48,414 nucleotides of DNA from Branchiostoma floridae. Taxonomy: Eukaryota > Chordata > Leptocardii > Amphioxiformes > Branchiostomatidae. The translations under genes were made by a program, and so were the position numbers. Numbering within the stretch: the first letter of the stretch is position 1; each line of letters begins with the position of its first letter. The stretch spans positions 9,418,709 to 9,467,122 of the forward strand of contig NC_049982.1 of assembly GCF_000003815.2 (NCBI RefSeq), given 5' to 3'. Under the pieces are notes generated by a model that did no database searches, was not told the DNA's origin, and worked only from the letters and a program-made list of their open reading frames with translations. This document shows, piece by piece, positions 20,617-32,695 of the stretch.

Positions 20617-23600
20617 TTACAAGTCGTTGTTTGTGTTCTGTGCGAAGGCATGCAGGTTCCCCATCTGGCTGAGGCCGCTCTGGACGTGCGCCACGTGGAT
20701 CTCCACATTGTTCTGGAAGCAGCTGCAGAGGAAAAACAAAAAAAAATCTGAGTCGTCATATGCATATCTGGGTTCAAAAATACTTCTTTTTGCCATATTG
20801 CAATGTGACCAAAATTTTTGGAGTAATTTGAAATAAATTCAACTGTCAAACTGCTGTTCCTGCCCTGTAACATTAACTACTAACTTATCCTCACAACATT
20901 ACATCTTACATACAAAAATTGTACTAAAACCTTTTAGCAAGGGGTAGCATTGGACAGCATCGATCATGCTGGATAGGAATATGTGGAGACGATGGTGTTA
21001 CTTCCCCGAGGATGAACTGAACTGAGCTTGGACTAGAAGTGAAACTTTCAAATGGCAGAAGTTTAGGTGAAGTTGTGGGGGTTACTTTTAAAGGTAAACA
21101 AAAATTGTGCAGGACAATAAAGTACTTTTTTTTAACCGATTTTCTAAACACCATGCAATAAAATCCTCTAACACAGTAAATCTAAATGTATTCGTGTTCT
21201 GAACCCCCCTACCTGAGGTTGGCACAGTCCACCCTCTGCCGGATGTCCTCCAGGGCGTCTGACAGGGACTTGAACTCATACGAGTTCAGCTCATTCTCAG
21301 CCAAAGCCTGGAGAATACAGATGCAGTAAAGCAATGTAAGAATGTGTAACACATTTTGTAACCATATCCTTCTCACATTGGATCCACACAACAAACCACA
21401 AGAATCATTTCTGCAATACCCTACTTCTTCCACCTCTGTTTGACCTTTCACCAGACTTAATTAAAGGTATGGTAAAACCATCTGTAAAGATTGTACTTCA
21501 AAATGTTTAAATTTCCATTCGTGAGCAAAATATTTTGCAAATTGGCAACCTTATTACAGAGTGCCTAGTTACAGAGTTACCCATATACTGGACTACGATA
21601 CTTACTTCAAAATTCAACCCTGTTGTAGACATCAAACTTATCATCCAATTTGAAATTCATGAATGCCCCATGATACAGTAGTTATATGTTATACAGACAT
21701 GCTGATCATTACGGCATCCTACCTTAATCTGTAGCATGAGCGATGTGAGTTTGGTGATGAGCTGACAGGCGTCCTGACTCTGCACTGTTTTCGTGCCGTT
21801 CCCCTCGTTTGCTCTCTGCAGGATCTCCATGGCGTCCTCCTCACATCTCTTCTTTAGCCCCGAGCCTACAGGTTCCTTTATCGTCTCCAGTCCCTGTTCT
21901 GGAGCAATCTGTGGCAGGGACAGGCACATGGTCATCATCACAAAAATAGCAAGGGAGGCCGGAGGAACATAATACATAGGACCAGTTCTTTGGCATCCAC
22001 CATGATATTATAAACAATCTCACTCACTGAATGTGAGTGAGTGACATAATATTATGAACACATTAAATGCCAATTACACAATAATATAATGATCTTTGAA
22101 CATGATCTATATGTACACTATCCAAATAAACATTTGTGTCAAAAGTTAAACACAGACTTGCATGTGTCAACGTTACATATATGTAATGTATTTAAGTTAC
22201 TTCAAAATGACTACAATAGTGGCTCTACTCATGCCATTATTTCTCCTTATATTCTCCACAAACATGCTCCTCTGTGTGCCCACCTCCTGGCAGTACTGTT
22301 GGACCCCGATCAGGTAAGTGTTGAGTTCCCTGTTCAGCCTCTCCAGCTCCAGGACCAGGGTGGCATATTTCTTCTGGAACTCCACATCCACACTTTCACC
22401 GTGCGATTTCTACAGGGACAAAACAGCACAAACATGTACATGTATTAGTAACTTTCTGCTACTACAAAACTATAATATGGTTATTGCATCTCATGTAATG
22501 CTAGGGTCACATTTCCAAGCCAGGGCCCAGTTGGGCAGTTTTAAAGAATGAAAAGACGACAAACTACACATTGAGTTGTGCGGTAGGAGCGAAAAGGATT
22601 TTTTTGTTAGTTTTAAATTTGCAGTTGAAACAATGCTTAAGTCCAGTAGTCATACATCCCAAGCTATCAATGATGTTGAGAATTCATGGTGCAGAGTTCA
22701 CTGCCTGTGAAAACCATGAAAACAGAACCCTCGCAAAAGTGTGAAGATTTACACTACTGTTTAGGTGAACTTGCACTTACAGTTTTTTCTGCCTGGGTGT
22801 TCATTTCCCTCAGGTCCTTGATCCGGTCCTTCTTGATCAGTAAGACTTTTGATAACCGGGTCTGTAAAGAAAAAAAAACAGACATCTTTTATACACAGCT
22901 GAAACCATTGCTATACAGCCATACTTCTATGATTGGAAAAACCAGGGACTTGCATTAAGGCTACTGGTTAGGTGTAGATATTAAATTTTAGCAGTTAATC
23001 TATTCATTTACTCATAAAAAATTTTGTCTCAGCAACTGACATGTGGAAGTGTACACCTACCACCATGACGAGGAACTTGACAGGGAACCCTCCCAGTGTC
23101 CCTCCTTCTATCCCGTGTAACCTGCTTCGGAGTGGAGACTGGCCGAGCATCGGGTCATGGGCCTGTCAATGGAGATCAGGACAGTGTTGTTGACATAAAG
23201 GTGAAGAAAATCATACACATAATCGATAACTCTTTCAGTATGCGTCAGAATGCCCACAATTAAGACATAGATTAGCACAAGTAGTATGCCCAAACCTCTG
23301 TTAAAACTTCCACTATAAATGAAAATTGACGAAGGAAACTCCAAAACCATACTTACAAAGGCTGGGGACTGCAAGCTGTTGGAGAGTGAAAACCTGAAGA
23401 AAATGCACAAAACATGTAAAATGCAACATACAGGGACAGTTTCTGAAATTCAAAACAGTTAAGAGATGACAACAGTGTACAGACTGAACCACTCACCTTG
23501 GAGGGGTGAGAAACTGTTGCCGAGGTCTTTGCTTTTGTGCAAAAGCTGTGAGGGGCATGGTCTCCTGTTGTTCATTGCTCTGTTGATGAAAATAGATTTT

Positions 23601-26600
23601 TCATTGAATTCTATTCATTCATTTCACTCTTACATGAAACTTGAAATAAAATTTCAATATTAATTCCAGAGTCAAAGAAAGAGTATGTGGCATAGCTTAC
23701 AAATTACTTCTGCTCTCAATTACAAGGTGGACCAGATACGAATAAAAACATGACAGCAAAGAGAACTTCTGAGTAAGTTTTTCCTCTGCTTTTGATACTG
23801 TGGTTGCTTTGTGTTGCATTCAGTTGGTGAAAGCTCCATTATGGTCAATTTGGCATTGAAGGAAAAACATTTTTTCACAAGCAACATGATGCCCGCATCT
23901 ATTCTATGAGTTGGTATAAACCTAGCAATTTGAAAGCAAACAAAAACAACAAATATGTTGAGAAGTGTCCTTCCTCACCAGGACTTCAGTATCAGGAATG
24001 GTGTGTGTGCCCAGTCCGGGTCTGTCAAACGTCACCCTGTAGGAGGTGTTGGCTGTGTCCACCGCCTCGATCTGACCCGTGAACAGCCCGTCATGGGGGC
24101 CTCGCAAACGGGCTGGAAAAACAGAGAAAGCTACATGAGTCTTTCGTGATTCTTACTATTTTCCAAACTTAATAGCTGTTCCGCCACTGTTAACAAAGAA
24201 TATATTGTTAACTTCGGAAGATTGCTGGTTACAATCTTCAACCTGGACAACCATTTGTATCAGGCAGTTTAATTTCAGTCACTGTATAAACCATTAACAT
24301 CAACGAGTTCATCATACCTGTTACCTTAAGTAATTCATGGCTGTATCTAAGCATCCATAATTACTCCATAGTCTAAGGATTTGACTAATTCCAGTGATAC
24401 AATGCTTTTGAGAAGAATGAAGCCTTGTAAAACTAAAGGTATTGATTACTCTTAACCTTACATGACCTGGCAACACTCACCTGTGACCTTGGTGCCGATG
24501 ACCAATGGGAGCGGGATCTCGTCTGGGAGGTCCTTAAAGTTGCTGATGTCCGTCACCTTCCGCTGCTGGAGGAGGCGGATCTTCTGGCGCTTGGCTTCCA
24601 GGGCTGACCGCTCCTCAGCAAAGAATGATGATGAACACCTGGATGAGGAAATGTGAAGAAGCTTGTGAGTAGAAACAATCAGAATGAGCCTTTCTGAGCT
24701 TGTTTAACATGTTGTGTGCTACACTTTGTTTCGATGAGAAGTGTGCCAAACTGCATTGACTCCATTCACAACATGTACTGATATAGATACAATTTGTAAA
24801 GATGAGGGACATTTTATGCATTAATCTTCTGCTTTTTTTTATGACGTCACGAGAGGATTTTTAGTAAAAATTGAAATCCCCCAAAACTGGTACTGACTAT
24901 AAAAAGATGATGCAGCAAAAGTTGTACCCAAATGTACAAAACAAGTACATTATAAACACAGTTCTTCTACATAAATATCTTGACAATATTTACTGTGTGC
25001 TAGAAGTTAGAGCTCCGGGACAACACTTACCTCCTTGGTTTTCCCATCAGCCTCCTAATCTTGGACCATTCCACCCTGCTGAGTTTCCTGGTTTTCAGCT
25101 GGGGGAAAGACTCCCGCAGGCACACACAGAAGTCATTATCACCCTCAAACAGGGCCCTGCACAAGGGAATTACCAGACAAGTTAGAATGATATACAGTGT
25201 GTTGATAGTTTGCAACGACAACTTAAATTACTACAAATCTAAAGTTGTAAATTGGAAAAATCTTAAGGTAAAAAAGGGATTAACAAGTCAAAAGTTTAAA
25301 AAAAACATTTTCTGCATGCAAAGTTAAAAGACAACACACTTTTCAACTTCTCTGTTTTGATGAAAAAATAATGTCCTTAACTCCTTCACTAAGTACAGTA
25401 TGGGCTTATGATTGCATGAATAATCAACATGAAAAAAAAACAAAGTAAAAACTAAGAAACCATACTTGTCCAGGTTGGAGTAGAACCACTCGTAGATGCA
25501 CCACTTGTGAGCCTTGGGCAACTTGAGCAGGTTCTTGAGTCTGGAGCCGATTCTCTGGGCAGCTTTCTTGTCTGGGACACTCATTGATGCCTGAGTTGAG
25601 TTTCTCTGAAGGGGAGACAGCAAATGTATTATAACAAAGAATGGAAAACTCAGGCAAAATTGTGCATGGCAAAATGTTTAATGAACAAATTTTGAATATG
25701 TAACAGTCCAATCAGACTTCAGTTACTTTTGATATCTTATTTATGTTATAGTAACTTATACTTGATTCACATACATGTTTGACTTGTTATGTTCTTTTGA
25801 TCTTCTGTAATTTTGTATCATGGACTGACCAAGGAGAATAGATTTTACTTGTCTAATTGAGACTTCAATAAACATACAAACAATAAGCAGTAAACATACA
25901 AACATGCAAGCTTTGTAGCAAGTAGCAGGTATGTCATTTCTACAGTTTAGTAGTGGAGGGATTTATCTAATACATACATGACATTGTACAGAATGTTCCA
26001 GAAATCTATGACAACAATGATCGTAAGTATTTGATCTAGGGTGCTTACCGTATTGTGTGACGTTTTGTTCACTTTCCTGGGTGACCGAATTGGTGACAAT
26101 GACGTATCCTCATCATCATTGAAAATGAGCCGATTCCGTTTACGTACTCGAGGAGGCTGAATATAGAGTATTATAAAGAGAGTAAGAATGAACATCTAAC
26201 AATCTTAGAATTAACAGAACCTTGGCTAGAACTAAGGCCACAGCAAGTAAATTTTATGGATGACATCCTCTGCAGATGGCAAAAATAGTGAGATAGGGCG
26301 AAAAAACAACAAGATGGGTAAAAAAAAAAAAACCAAGATGGCTAAATTTTCCAAATATACGCACTAAACGTAAAAAAAAAAATACTTGAAGTGACGAAAC
26401 ATGGTATCACAGCCTACAAGGCATTCATTTCTGTATTCAAGACGTGTACTAGTGTAGTAAAGGGGACACTAGTGTTGTAGACTGGTATCTCTTACCAATA
26501 TGGCAACAACACTCATGGCATCCATATTGGGGCCACTTTTATGTAACTAAAAAACTAAATTTTTAGTTTCACTTCTATAACTACAGTCATGGCTACCTGG

Positions 26601-28355
26601 CTAGTGTCACTTCTACAAGTACAACCATTAGCCTACAACACAACATATTTGTCCATTTTGGTACTTTCTCGTCATGTTGAATGTTGACCATCTCCGAAGT
26701 TTTTTTTTCTGAAATCAGGCGAAAATTAATGCGCGCGCTGATGTCATCCATAAAATTTACTTGCTGTGGCCTAACTAACAGACTTGTGCAAGGCAAATGA
26801 CGTTTTTTCAATTGACACATACATGTAAATAGATACACAGGTCTATTCTCCACATGTCTATATTAATTTTAAATGCATCAAAGGATGATACATGTATCAA
26901 TCTACATCATTATACCAAACAGCAGTGTAACATCAACATACTCTCAATATACTTAATCACGGCATAATCAACAAGTGAAGATCCTTACATTTCCTCTCCG
27001 AGGGGGTGTGGCCGGGGTACCATTACTGTTGACTTTACCACCACCTGCTAGAAAAGAGATGTACAAATATTTTTTTAAGATGGCTGTTAATTTCTTATGT
27101 CATGACCTTCTTCGAGATGACTTATGCTGTAACTTTTGCAAAGACTAGTGCGTTTTTGTGACAATAAAGAATTTGATATTTACAAACCGTATGTGAAAAC
27201 CTTATAGATAACTATGTATGACATTGAAATCGTCATTCATAGCATGCAGATGATTATACCTAATTGTTAAGTCATTTGAGAGCAAATGTATACATGAAAA
27301 TTTGATGTAGTACATCACACATAACATGAAGATTGTTGAAAATTGAACAAACATGTAAATTAACAAGATGTTAACCTTTGAGGCTGACAAGGGCTTCAGC
27401 TGATGCATCCAGATCAACTGCAGAAAAAAGGAAATTGTGTTACAAACTTATGATACTGAGGTACTTTTTTTACTCTTTTCAAATAAGTTTATACTTCGAA
27501 AAGACTGTTATATTGTCTTGTTGAGCTAAAATATGATATATTGCATTATTTTTGTATCAATGATCAATCCTTGCAATCCAGTACACTTCTAATACAATTT
27601 AGGTCATGTTTCTTTATTGAATGTTAACATATAGATCAAAATTTCTACAGCTAATTGGGTCTGAGCTTGGCAGTTTGTTGTATATAGAGTTCAGAGGTCA
27701 CATAGGGAAAAACCATAACCATCTTCTAGTTCTACATGCTACAAACTTCACAATCTCAAACTGCAGAACTTTTGTCAGACACAACATAAAACAACTAATG
27801 CACAAATCCACTGTTCAATTGCCTCCGGTGTTCGTAGGTCCTTGATTACCGGTACGTTGTGTGTGTTTGCACTGAGAGGTTATTTTGAAGGGGGAGGGGG
27901 GCATATATCTGTGCTGGGTATCAAATTATTTTGAGCATATTTGCAACACCCGCGACAAAATAAACAACCTACGGTAGCTCCCTATTAAGTAGCAAGTGAG
28001 CATCNNNNNNNNNNNNNNNNNNNNNNNNNNNNNNNNNNNNNNNNNNNNNNNNNNNNNNNNNNNNNNNNNNNNNNNNNNNNNNNNNNNNNNNNNNNNNNNN
28101 NNNNACGGCGTACACGTCAATCCAAAACTAATTTGGGTGATGCCGAGTGCGAGTATTTTCGTAGTGACCTCTTTCCACAAACACCTCCAATCCTACATCA
28201 TTACGACATCGTCACCATTATTTACAATTTCCTACACACAATGAGATGTACTAGAAATTATCGGATGGCTCAATATTTGGATATCCTGCCTGTAACAGCC
28301 AAAAGTTTGCGAAAATCGAAGGACAGTACTTACTTTCCAACGGGTCGTCCGCCAT
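20617..28355 (-). CDS. LIN9: LIN9: MuvB core subunit of DREAM and MMB complexes
   Basis: Nuclear scaffold of the MuvB core, which represses cell-cycle genes with p130/E2F4 (DREAM) and activates them with B-MYB. Exons, 5' to 3': 28355-28334, 27417-27376, 27044-26989, 26156-26049, 25605-25466, 25156-25031, 24638-24481, 24112-23979, 23579-23497, 23393-23357, 23162-23061, 22861-22781, 22409-22284, 21908-21723, 21307-21213, 20722-20617. They total 1602 nt (533 residues; human about 542), and all phases match. Landmarks: KKAAQRIG..LKNLLKLPKAH and the DIRP domain (about 100-195; HKWCIYEWFYSN, GDNDFCVCLRESFP), a Tudor-like segment (about 209-262; HDGLFTGQI, GTHTIP), TLGGFPVKFL with Leu-rich helices (about 325-405), and the terminal SCFQNNVEIHVAH..SQMGNLHAF. 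The start codon lies in a tiny 22-nt coding exon; its product resembles the vertebrate N-terminus only loosely. The exon 2 donor (GTTAAC) is weak. Intron 1 contains an assembly gap. Confidence 0.94.
26236..26771. mobile_element. 536-bp TIR element with perfect 32-bp ends and TAA duplication
   Basis: The first 32 bases (GGCCACAGCAAG...GGATGACATC) are the exact reverse complement of the last 32. TAA flanks both ends. A 3-bp TWA target duplication is typical of PIF/Harbinger DNA transposons, so a Harbinger-type MITE is the likely class (inference). No transposase frame is present. It lies in LIN9 intron 3. Identical ends suggest fairly recent activity. Confidence 0.8.
28005..28104. other. Assembly gap (100 N)
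   Basis: A run of exactly 100 N, a conventional placeholder, so the true missing length is unknown. It lies in LIN9 intron 1, and the coding exons are unaffected. Confidence 0.98.
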
Positions 28356-28370
28356 TTTTTTCCAGACGCG

Positions 28371-28410
28371 CCGCCCTTTTTTAAAGAGCAAGCCGACCGT
28401 AGTCACGTGA
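28371..28410 (-). promoter_or_regulatory. LIN9: LIN9 proximal promoter: GC box and CACGTG E-box
   Basis: On the minus strand, GGGCGG (28376-28371) lies 15 bases upstream of the ATG. The palindrome TCACGTGA (28403-28410) contains a CACGTG E-box about 50 bases upstream. Such motifs are common in TATA-less housekeeping promoters. I see no TATA box. Use of these sites is inferred from position only. Confidence 0.4.
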
Positions 28411-29767
28411 TTACGGAGATTGCCGATCTTTACCGAAGACGAATAAAGTTGACAACAATGCTAAAATTTGAGATCAAACCTTCACGATATCCCGAAACTA
28501 AAAAAAATGATAGATGGATTTTAGAGCACTTTGAGCACACTATTAGAGGTTGTTGTATTCTTTATACTATATACACTGTATATATATATATTCTTGCGAA
28601 GACATAGCGACAGACAAAATGAAGTTGTTCAAAGTATGCAAGGACGTGATATAACGTCCATGAAGTATGGAAGTCTTATCTTGGCAAAGAAGGCCATCCG
28701 TGGCATTATTCGAGTTATAAATGACAAAGATAACAATTTTAGTTTTCATAGAGCCGCCGCATTGACTTGGAAAAAAAATTAACAATTAAAATGACCCTAT
28801 CGGGTTAAATTTCTACATCAGCTTACATCGGCTTGCACATTAGTGTGGCGAGCATTACCTGCACTACAGCTAGGCCAATATGCAGAAGCATTTGTTGGTC
28901 AGTCCCTCTCGCAATCAAGGCCCGTCGATTGCGTTCGCCCTTCCACAGAAACAGAACACTCCCGGATACTGGAGCGTCGAAAGTTGGTGGATTCCCACCA
29001 TTTTGCAAAGGGAACTACGATATTTCTACAACTAAATGCTTTGATCGGATTCGTCCGAGGGCGCATTAATCGGATTGCCGAAGAACCGTTGAACGCATTT
29101 TTTTCTAATCCAACAGAAACACTTTAGTCGGATTAATGTTTAACTCACTTTTTTTAGTATGAATGGGGGTCTAATCAAATCACGGTCCGCCCAAAATCAC
29201 CATAGCATAGAAATTAAAACCACAAAAGCTTTCAGTTGATATATAACGTTAATAAAATGCAGTAACATCGGAAATATTATCAATCAAAGTTATATTTCAA
29301 ACTTTTTGTGCTGAATTTATTTATTCATCGACCATCTAACAGAGCTTTTGTATGCCTGAAGAAAGTTACAAATGTAGTAAGAACTGACTGACGATGCGGG
29401 TACAAAGCCGAGTAACAGAGTTCATAACAATTTTGATTAAATGCTGAATATTTTACCTGTAGAGACCATTCTTCAAATTATCAACTGTACCATCACTGTA
29501 CAGAGAAGAATGGTGCCGGGGATTTCTGCAGAGCCGAATGTGCTAGGAGTGGCCGCAATTTCTAACGTTTTTCTCGAGGAAGAAATTCAACCTGCTATAT
29601 GTGACCTATATTATTCTACGTATACTGTATCATGTGTAATATTCTATTCACGGGCCATCGGCATAGTAGCTACCTCCCTTTCGTATCAGCTGCAATGTGA
29701 TGAGGACGGCAGCCTCAAGCGAACGGAGAAGATCGAGAAGCTGAGACAAAGAAGAGCTACGTAAAGT
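28411..29767. other. Intergenic, upstream of LIN9; no gene supported
   Basis: Several open frames of 60-107 codons occur (for example 28843-29127 and 29441-29764). None has recognisable family motifs or splice context. The phrase LQLGQYAEAF at about 28867-28896 resembles the start of a SAM domain, but the rest does not follow. It may be decayed mobile-element sequence. Confidence 0.4.
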
Positions 29768-29917
29768 TAGCCTGAGTATCATCCTCTTTAGTAACCGCTG
29801 GCTCACGACTTTCGCTTGCTGTATCACGGGCCTCCGTAGTACTAGTAACCGCTGGCTCACGACTCAGTCGCGAAAGTCGTGAGCCAGCGGTTACTACGGA
29901 GGATGATACTCGGGCTA
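29768..29917. mobile_element. 150-bp foldback element, TAGCCTGAG ends, 9-bp duplication
   Basis: TAGCCTGAGTATCATCCTC at the left pairs with GAGGATGATACTCGGGCTA at the right. A nested inverted repeat inside contains AACCGCTGGCTCACGACT. Flanks are ACGTAAAGT and ACGTAAATT (8 of 9 match), consistent with a 9-bp target duplication. It is non-coding. Confidence 0.8.
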
Positions 29918-29926
29918 ACGTAAATT

Positions 29927-32457
29927 ATACTGTCTGACTGAAAAACTAGAAAACTATTTAACTAGAAAAACGTTTCAAAAACTCGATAGAAAACAATTCT
30001 TAAATCCTTGATACAACGCATGTCGTATTAAAGAACTAGGCTAACCACGGACAAAGGTGAACTTGCGTTATAAACTATAAGATTGCAGGCAGTAAAGGGT
30101 GTTTTCAAAACAATAGAATTAAGTTTATCTCCTCAAAACAAGTCTTTTTTTGCTATTTCATTTATTGTCCCTTTTAAATGGCGTGCTAGAAGAAGCTGGG
30201 GTTGCCTCTCTTAAGTTAACAAGGCTGGTGCCGCAGCGGCTGGCTCGCGCCCAACACACACGACACATCGGTACTCTGGGTACGAGACGTCAGATCTCAC
30301 CTTTGACCCAACAGTAATGCTTAGCCTGGGGCGAGAGGGACATGATGTGGATCCGGCCGGCTGGATCTGGACCTATAACCATAAACTCCCACCTTACAAC
30401 TCTCACGTGCCTCGATCTTTCTTTATGTAGCTTCACAGAACTCACAAGAAGGAAGAGAGGCCAGGAATTTGGGCGACCGAAAGGTATGTTTTCAGTCTTC
30501 ACTATTCTGCATACCGTCTGCATACCGTAACCGTTAACCCTTTGTGACACCGCCCAGGTGAGGTTTAACTTACCTGTCGTCGTGGCAGGACGTGAATAAT
30601 GTCACTTTTGCTACGTGACACGAGGGGAGGGGACACAGCAATTATGATTGATATATACTTATAATAACTTCTCTACTTTGAATTCAAAATATTAATGTTT
30701 ATGATTTGTCATCTTCGGTTGTAACGTTAGCCATGTAAATATTACTTTCACTCTGGTTCCATAGTTCTTCGTTTGTTGTAAAACTTTGTAAATTACACAT
30801 GCGTGCCACTGTGCAGTTTGATATCACGTTACACAATGTAACCATTCATATTGACTTTCCTTGGAATGTGACTCTTCAAGCCTCTCACCTCACCTCACCT
30901 CACCAGTGCAGGTGTCAAACATGCTGTTCATTGATTTAACATTGCTTTCATCAAGGCATCAAGGACTTGTTCACCTAGGTCTAACTCAAATATTGCTTTG
31001 GGGCAAATATTTTACTTTGCAATTTGCATTGAATTTCTTCAGTAAGATATTTTCCCCCAAGCAATTACAATGTTTGACTTTGACTGAACACTGCCAGGAG
31101 TCAATTCTATTAGATATAGATTAGAAAAATGATTCAACTTGTCATGTTTCTTTGGGAACTGTCATTACTAGTAGACCCATTGATACATTTCTATCCAACA
31201 TGCATTGTCTGAATAGTTTATTTTTGTTTGGACATTGCTTTATAGCTAAAAGAATTCAATTGGATGCCTGGTATCACAATAAAGATTTTCATTAAATATT
31301 TACGCATACTTGTCTCTCTTGTCTCTACTCATTGACTTCAAGGGCATGTATTTTTTCATTTATGTCATACTGGGCTATCATAACGCTCAATACAGGTGTT
31401 TTGGACAGCAAGATATAAATTTTTCTTGAATTGATGTTCTTAAAGAATAAAGTTGTTGCCGCAGGTTGAAATAGTGTGTTGAGTTCTATCCTTTTAATGG
31501 GTAGTCTAGCAATTAAATCAGTGTTTTCCGACCCGGGTAAGACATAAATGAAATACAACATGGCGTATTCCGTATCACCCTCGGTCCTAGCCCTCCCGCG
31601 GGTTGAATCGCCCAACAGCCGAAGGCACCATGGACACCTTGGAACCTATATGGCCCCCTTCTTGTCTGTGAATACTTGTGAATACTTGACACATTCATCA
31701 ATTCTGCTAGGACACTGGTCACTACAATTACAAGAGTGAACCTGGTGGAATATCAGATAGCCTCCAACCCACCCACCACCATCACCCCCCCCCACCCCCC
31801 ACTCCATCCTACTCCAGGGAGATTGCTGAGACAAAGAAAAATGTCAATGAGGTTTAAACCTCATTACTAGTCGGTTCATGAGGGACCCATAAGAGATGTT
31901 ATTGTAACCCAAAACAAAACACATCCTGAAAGCTGTCATCAGATTTCAGGTAACACATACCAGCAGTGATCAGGTGTATGTTTATATATACTCTCGATAT
32001 GTTGATCAAACATTGATATCTGGTCACCAGTAACACAAAGTGAGGTGACATGATTTTGTGAAAAAAACATCCATTGATGATTGAGTGAACTGGGAACAAA
32101 GCAGACAAAGAAGTCCCTTTTCTTTCTAAGGTTTAGGTGAAAAATTGTTGTATAACCTGTTTTCCTACCTACCCTAGACAACTTTTTTGGGGGGTGGGTA
32201 CTGGAGTCATATGCATACATATATATATATATATAGCTTCCTATGAACTGTAGATGTACTGTATTGTAACATACACAATTCTGTTGCTTCAAATTTGTGT
32301 GCATGATGATGAGTTGGGCACACTCACAGCTATTTTTTCATGAATATACTAGTACTAGTACACAGATTGCTGACAGGTATTCATAATTTCTCTGGTGTGA
32401 ATTAATCATGGCAGATCAATCAATCAATATGTTTATGTTAGTTTGTTTTTTCTTTGC
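29927..32457. other. Intergenic / upstream of the SLC45A gene; no coding exon recognised
   Basis: It probably contains the SLC45A promoter and a 5' non-coding exon, which I cannot place. A possible donor (CCCAG then GTGAGG, 30553-30563) near a GC-richer stretch is one candidate. A C-rich run at 31780-31802 and an (AT)n run at 32215-32235 are simple repeats. I recognise nothing else. Confidence 0.45.
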
Positions 32458-32459
32458 AG

Positions 32460-32695
32460 ACACTTTTGAAGACAACAGTGCCAGTCATGGAGCCAACCCA
32501 GCAGAGTCCTGTCCTGTACACTCATGCAGCATGGACAGGGGAGAGTCGTACTGTTGCTGTTGCAGGGATCATGCCAACAGTTCACGCAGTATACATATAA
32601 CTGTATGAGATTAAACAGTGGACAATGTCACATTGAGATTACCGTGTTGTCACCACGGATGCCTTGGAGCTGAAATTTGTTGCACGTCTCTTGCC
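32460..32695 (+). other. SLC45A 5' leader with three short upstream ORFs
   Basis: A strong acceptor (pyrimidine tract then TTTGCAG, ending 32459) suggests the last exon starts at 32460. Before the main ATG there are a 37-codon ORF at 32487-32600 and two very short ATG frames near 32624 and 32659. A TAA at 32612-32614 closes the main frame upstream, so the leader does not extend the protein. Confidence 0.5.

Noticed and set aside
20405-20873. Plus- and minus-strand open frames over the last LIN9 exon
   Set aside because: They are other-frame or antisense reads of the conserved LIN9 C-terminus, whose frame and splice site fit the family.
28843-29127. Possible SAM-domain fragment (LQLGQYAEAF)
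   Set aside because: Only about ten residues resemble the domain. The rest does not follow, and no flanking exon continues it.
29441-29764. 107-codon open frame near the foldback element
   Set aside because: It shows no family pattern, no splice context and no regulatory context, and ends at the transposon target site.
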